From Dysgonomonas mossii DSM 22836 (GTDB lineage: Bacteria; Bacteroidota; Bacteroidia; Bacteroidales; Dysgonomonadaceae), in NCBI RefSeq assembly GCF_000213575.1, contig NZ_GL892007.1, positions 310,001 to 374,000 of the forward strand: a stretch of 64,000 nucleotides of DNA, given 5' to 3'. The translations under genes and the position numbers were made by a program. Shown here piece by piece: positions 61,714 to 64,000 of the stretch. A model generated the notes under the pieces. It had not been told where the DNA came from. It worked only from the letters and a program-made list of their open reading frames with translations, and did no database searches. Positions within the stretch are counted from its first letter, which is position 1; every line of letters starts with the position of its first letter.

Positions 61714-62343
61714 ATGAAAACAAAAATAATGATGTCAGTGCTGCTGCTTTGCCTTTTTGCAGGTCAAGCAAACGCACAATGGACAGTAGTTGATCCGACC
61801 AATCTGGCACAAGGTATTGTAAATACAACGAAGGAGATTGCACAGACATCCAAAACGGTGAATAATACGCTGGACACCTTCAGGGAAACGAAGAAACTAT
61901 ACGAACAGGGAAAGCAATACTACGATGCCCTGAAAGCTGTAAACAATCTGGTGAAGGATGCCAGGAAGGTACAAAAAACCGTGCTTCTATTGGGTGATAT
62001 TACAGATATATATGTTACAAATTTCCAACTTATGTTGTCTGATAAGAACTTCCGACCGGAAGAACTCAATGCCATTGGCTTTGGTTATTCCAAGCTGTTG
62101 AATGAAAGTTCAGATGTTCTTATGGAACTTAAGAACGTAGTCAATATAAACGGACTTTCCATGAGTGATGCCGAACGTATGGAACGGATAGATAAAGCTT
62201 ATAATGCAGTTTTGAATTACCGGAATCTGGTTTCCTACTATACCCGTAAAAACATCTCCGTTTCGTACCTGCGGGCAAAGAAAATCAATGATACAGAGCG
62301 GGTGATGGCTCTTTACGGAAATGCTAACGATAGATACTGGTAA
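61714..62343 (+). CDS. traI: TraI (DUF4141), periplasmic mating protein
   Basis: A 209-residue protein with a signal peptide ending QANAQ, then helical stretches: QGIVNTTKEIAQTSKTVNNTL and NNLVKDARKVQKTVLLL. Matches DUF4141 of CTnDOT TraI; resembles VirB5-type helical pilus-tip proteins. Spacing to traG is 21 bp. A TraH gene, present between TraG and TraI in CTnDOT, is absent here. Confidence 0.85.
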   Translation: MKTKIMMSVLLLCLFAGQANAQWTVVDPTNLAQGIVNTTKEIAQTSKTVNNTLDTFRETKKLYEQGKQYYDALKAVNNLVKDARKVQKTVLLLGDITDIYVTNFQLMLSDKNFRPEELNAIGFGYSKLLNESSDVLMELKNVVNINGLSMSDAERMERIDKAYNAVLNYRNLVSYYTRKNISVSYLRAKKINDTERVMALYGNANDRYW

Positions 62344-62345
62344 CT

Positions 62346-63356
62346 ATGACCTTGTTAGCCGTTGATTGGGGGAATTTGCATGAGATACTGAAAAACCTCT
62401 ATGTGGATATGATGCCTTTGTGCAGTAGCATGACAGGGGTAGCTAAAGGTGTGGCCGGACTGGGTGCGTTGTTTTATATCGCATCCAAGGTATGGCAGGC
62501 ATTATCGAGAGCTGAACCAATAGATGTATATCCGCTTCTGCGTCCTTTTGCCATCGGGTTGTGTATTATGTTCTTTCCGACTTTAGTGCTGGGAACGATC
62601 AACAGCGTGATGTCACCCGTAGTGAAAGGCACACATAATTTACTTGAAGGGCAAACTTTCGATATGAACAAATATCAGGAACAGAAAGACAGAAAGGAAT
62701 ATGAAGCCATGCTTCGGAATCCGGAAACTGCATTTCTTGTTTCCAATGAAGAGTTCGATAAACAACTGGACGAACTGGGATGGTCGCCTTCCGATATGGT
62801 AACCATGATGGGAATGTATGTGGAGAGGGGCGTGTATAATATGAAAAAAGCTGTTCGAGACTGGTTTCGGGAGTTGTTGGAAATACTCTTTCAGGCTGCT
62901 GGGCTTGTTATTGATACGATACGGACGTTCTTTCTGATTGTGCTGGCCATATTGGGCCCGATTGCTTTTGCAATATCGGTCTATGATGGCTTTCAATCAA
63001 CCCTTACGCAGTGGATAACACGCTACATAAGCGTATACTTGTGGCTCCCCGTATCGGATTTATTCAGTTCCATCCTTGCCCGTATTCAGGTCTTGATGCT
63101 CGAAAGAGACATTCAGCTGTTGGACGATCCTAATTTTATTCCCGACAGTTCCAATACGGTTTATATCATTTTTATGATAATTGGGATTGTAGGCTATTTC
63201 ACAATTCCGACCGTAGCCAACTGGATTATTCAGGCTGGCGGATTGGGCGGTATGAGCCGGAATATTAACAAAACTGCCGGAATGGGTGGAAACCTTGCGG
63301 GTGCAACAGCAGGAGCAGCAACCGGAAACATCTCAGGAAAACTAATTAAAAAATAA
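62346..63356 (+). CDS. traJ: TraJ, VirB6-like multi-pass membrane protein
   Basis: A 336-residue inner-membrane protein with several hydrophobic segments: about 38-55, 68-90, 180-235 and 270-295, and a Gly/Ala-rich cytoplasmic tail (GMGGNLAGATAGAATG). It fits the TraJ family of Bacteroides conjugative transposons, equivalent to VirB6 in the inner-membrane pore. Starts 2 bp after traI. Confidence 0.9.
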   Translation: MTLLAVDWGNLHEILKNLYVDMMPLCSSMTGVAKGVAGLGALFYIASKVWQALSRAEPIDVYPLLRPFAIGLCIMFFPTLVLGTINSVMSPVVKGTHNLLEGQTFDMNKYQEQKDRKEYEAMLRNPETAFLVSNEEFDKQLDELGWSPSDMVTMMGMYVERGVYNMKKAVRDWFRELLEILFQAAGLVIDTIRTFFLIVLAILGPIAFAISVYDGFQSTLTQWITRYISVYLWLPVSDLFSSILARIQVLMLERDIQLLDDPNFIPDSSNTVYIIFMIIGIVGYFTIPTVANWIIQAGGLGGMSRNINKTAGMGGNLAGATAGAATGNISGKLIKK

Positions 63357-63365
63357 TCGCAGAAC

Positions 63366-63989
63366 ATGGAATTTAAGTCATTAAAAAATATAGAAACCAG
63401 CTTTAGGCAAATACGCCTGTTTGGAATTGTGTTTGTCTGCCTGTGTGCCGGAATTGTTGCTTATGCCCTTTGGAGTTCGTACAGTTTTGCCGAAAAACAA
63501 CGTGAAAAGATTTACGTTCTCGATGGTGGTAAATCGCTGATTCTTGCTCTATCGCAAGATCTGTCGCAGAACCGTCCGGTAGAAGCAAAGGAACACGTAA
63601 AACGTTTCCATGAACTCTTCTTTACTCTGTCGCCAGATAAGAACGCCATTGAATCGAACATACAACGCTCGTTTTTTCTGGCGGATAAAAGTGCTTTCAA
63701 CTACTATAAGGATTTAGCTGAGAAAGGATACTACAACCGGATCATTTCCGGCAATATCAATCAGGCGGTACAGGTAGACAGTGTTGTATGCAACTTCGAG
63801 CGATATCCTTATCTGGTAGAAACTTTCGCCCGTCAAATGATTGTTCGGGAAAGCAGCGTAACCGAACGAAGCCTTATTACCCGATGCCGATTGCTGAACT
63901 CCGTAAGGAGCGATAACAACCCGCATGGCTTTACTATTGAAGCTTTCGAGATTACGGAAAACAAAGATTTACAGGTATTGAAACGATAA
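63366..63989 (+). CDS. traK: TraK, VirB8-like mating-channel protein
   Basis: A 207-residue protein with one N-terminal membrane helix (about 17-35) and a periplasmic alpha/beta domain: FSPDKNAIESN-type region, YYKDLAEKGYYNRIISGNINQAVQVDSV and a C-terminal strand GFTIEAFEITE. It matches TraK of CTnDOT-like elements, the equivalent of VirB8. Ten bp after traJ; traL would start 3 bp downstream. Confidence 0.88.
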   Translation: MEFKSLKNIETSFRQIRLFGIVFVCLCAGIVAYALWSSYSFAEKQREKIYVLDGGKSLILALSQDLSQNRPVEAKEHVKRFHELFFTLSPDKNAIESNIQRSFFLADKSAFNYYKDLAEKGYYNRIISGNINQAVQVDSVVCNFERYPYLVETFARQMIVRESSVTERSLITRCRLLNSVRSDNNPHGFTIEAFEITENKDLQVLKR

Positions 63990-63992
63990 GCC

Positions 63993-64000
63993 ATGATCAA
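63993..64000 (+). CDS. traL: Start of probable traL (cut by window end)
   Basis: ATG at 63993, 3 bp after the traK stop, begins a frame that runs off the window. Only Met-Ile and part of a third codon are visible. In CTnDOT-like elements traL follows traK, so the call rests on position only. Confidence 0.4.

Noticed and set aside
1-64000. CRISPR array or insertion sequence
   Set aside because: No series of regularly spaced direct repeats and no transposase or cas gene was seen on either strand.

Overview
The window reads as chromosome of a Bacteroidales bacterium (Bacteroidota; Dysgonomonas/Parabacteroides-like is my best guess) running into a CTnDOT-type integrative and conjugative element (ICE). 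Supporting signs are TAnnTTTG -7 boxes at several promoters, Mfa-type fimbriae, an ECF sigma/FecR pair, many Bacteroidota lipoproteins, PCMD, DUF3868, DUF3575 and DUF4906 families, RteC, and the mob/tra gene order of Bacteroides conjugative transposons. No rRNA gene, complete tRNA gene, CRISPR array or insertion sequence was seen.

Layout. 1-4.8 kb: end of an Omp85-type barrel, a two-component pair (HAMP kinase and OmpR-type regulator), and a PCMD lipoprotein with a small barrel. 5.2-11.7 kb: efflux operon (TolC, HlyD, two ABC-2 permeases, no ATPase) ending in an M20 peptidase. 11.7-24.9 kb, minus strand: a type V (Fim/Mfa-like) fimbrial cluster headed by an ECF sigma factor and FecR anti-sigma. 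It has an STN-DUF3575 barrel, DUF3868/OmpA-like protein, Mfa1-like stalk, Mfa2-like anchor and DUF4906/FISUMP tip candidate, then two thioredoxin-fold exported proteins around a clostripain-type protease. 25.3-28.7 kb: secreted Ntn (choloylglycine-type) hydrolase and an ABC exporter. 28.9-33.2 kb: a self-contained sigma-54 circuit (NtrC-type regulator, hybrid kinase, PepSY-like secreted protein behind a near-consensus -24/-12 promoter). 33.3-64 kb: the element. It starts near a tRNA-3'-end-like sequence and carries HipBA, two RibD-type reductases, MarR/UvrA-like/RteC, a structured inverted-repeat element, a primase-helicase with excisionase-like HTH proteins, an orphan PD-(D/E)XK candidate, DUF3945, a compact six-gene restriction-modification-like operon, mobC-mobB-mobA, and traA-B-D-E-F-G-I-J-K. 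The window ends on the start codon of probable traL. No integrase is in view.

How parts work together. Three promoters (efflux operon, fimbrial stalk gene, Ntn hydrolase) share one architecture: two ATTAGA-like repeats 11 bp apart, an inverted TCTAAT-like site, and a TAnnTTTG box exactly 45 bp further on. This predicts one regulon under an unidentified regulator. The sigma and fecR genes share a second motif pair (GACCGTGCGT, 15 bp, CGTTT), which looks like the ECF factor's own promoter. In the element, rteC is translationally coupled to a uvrA-like gene under a divergent marR, suggesting that something other than the tetracycline/RteAB route controls excision.

The most novel candidate is the operon at 45.3-52.3 kb: XRE regulator, C5 methyltransferase, a 981-residue protein with a MORC/HSP90-like ATPase at one end and a kinase-like ATPase at the other, a receiver-domain protein, a DUF3427-like/HNH nuclease and a Vsr nuclease. 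It looks like a restriction-modification system with an embedded two-component-like pair.
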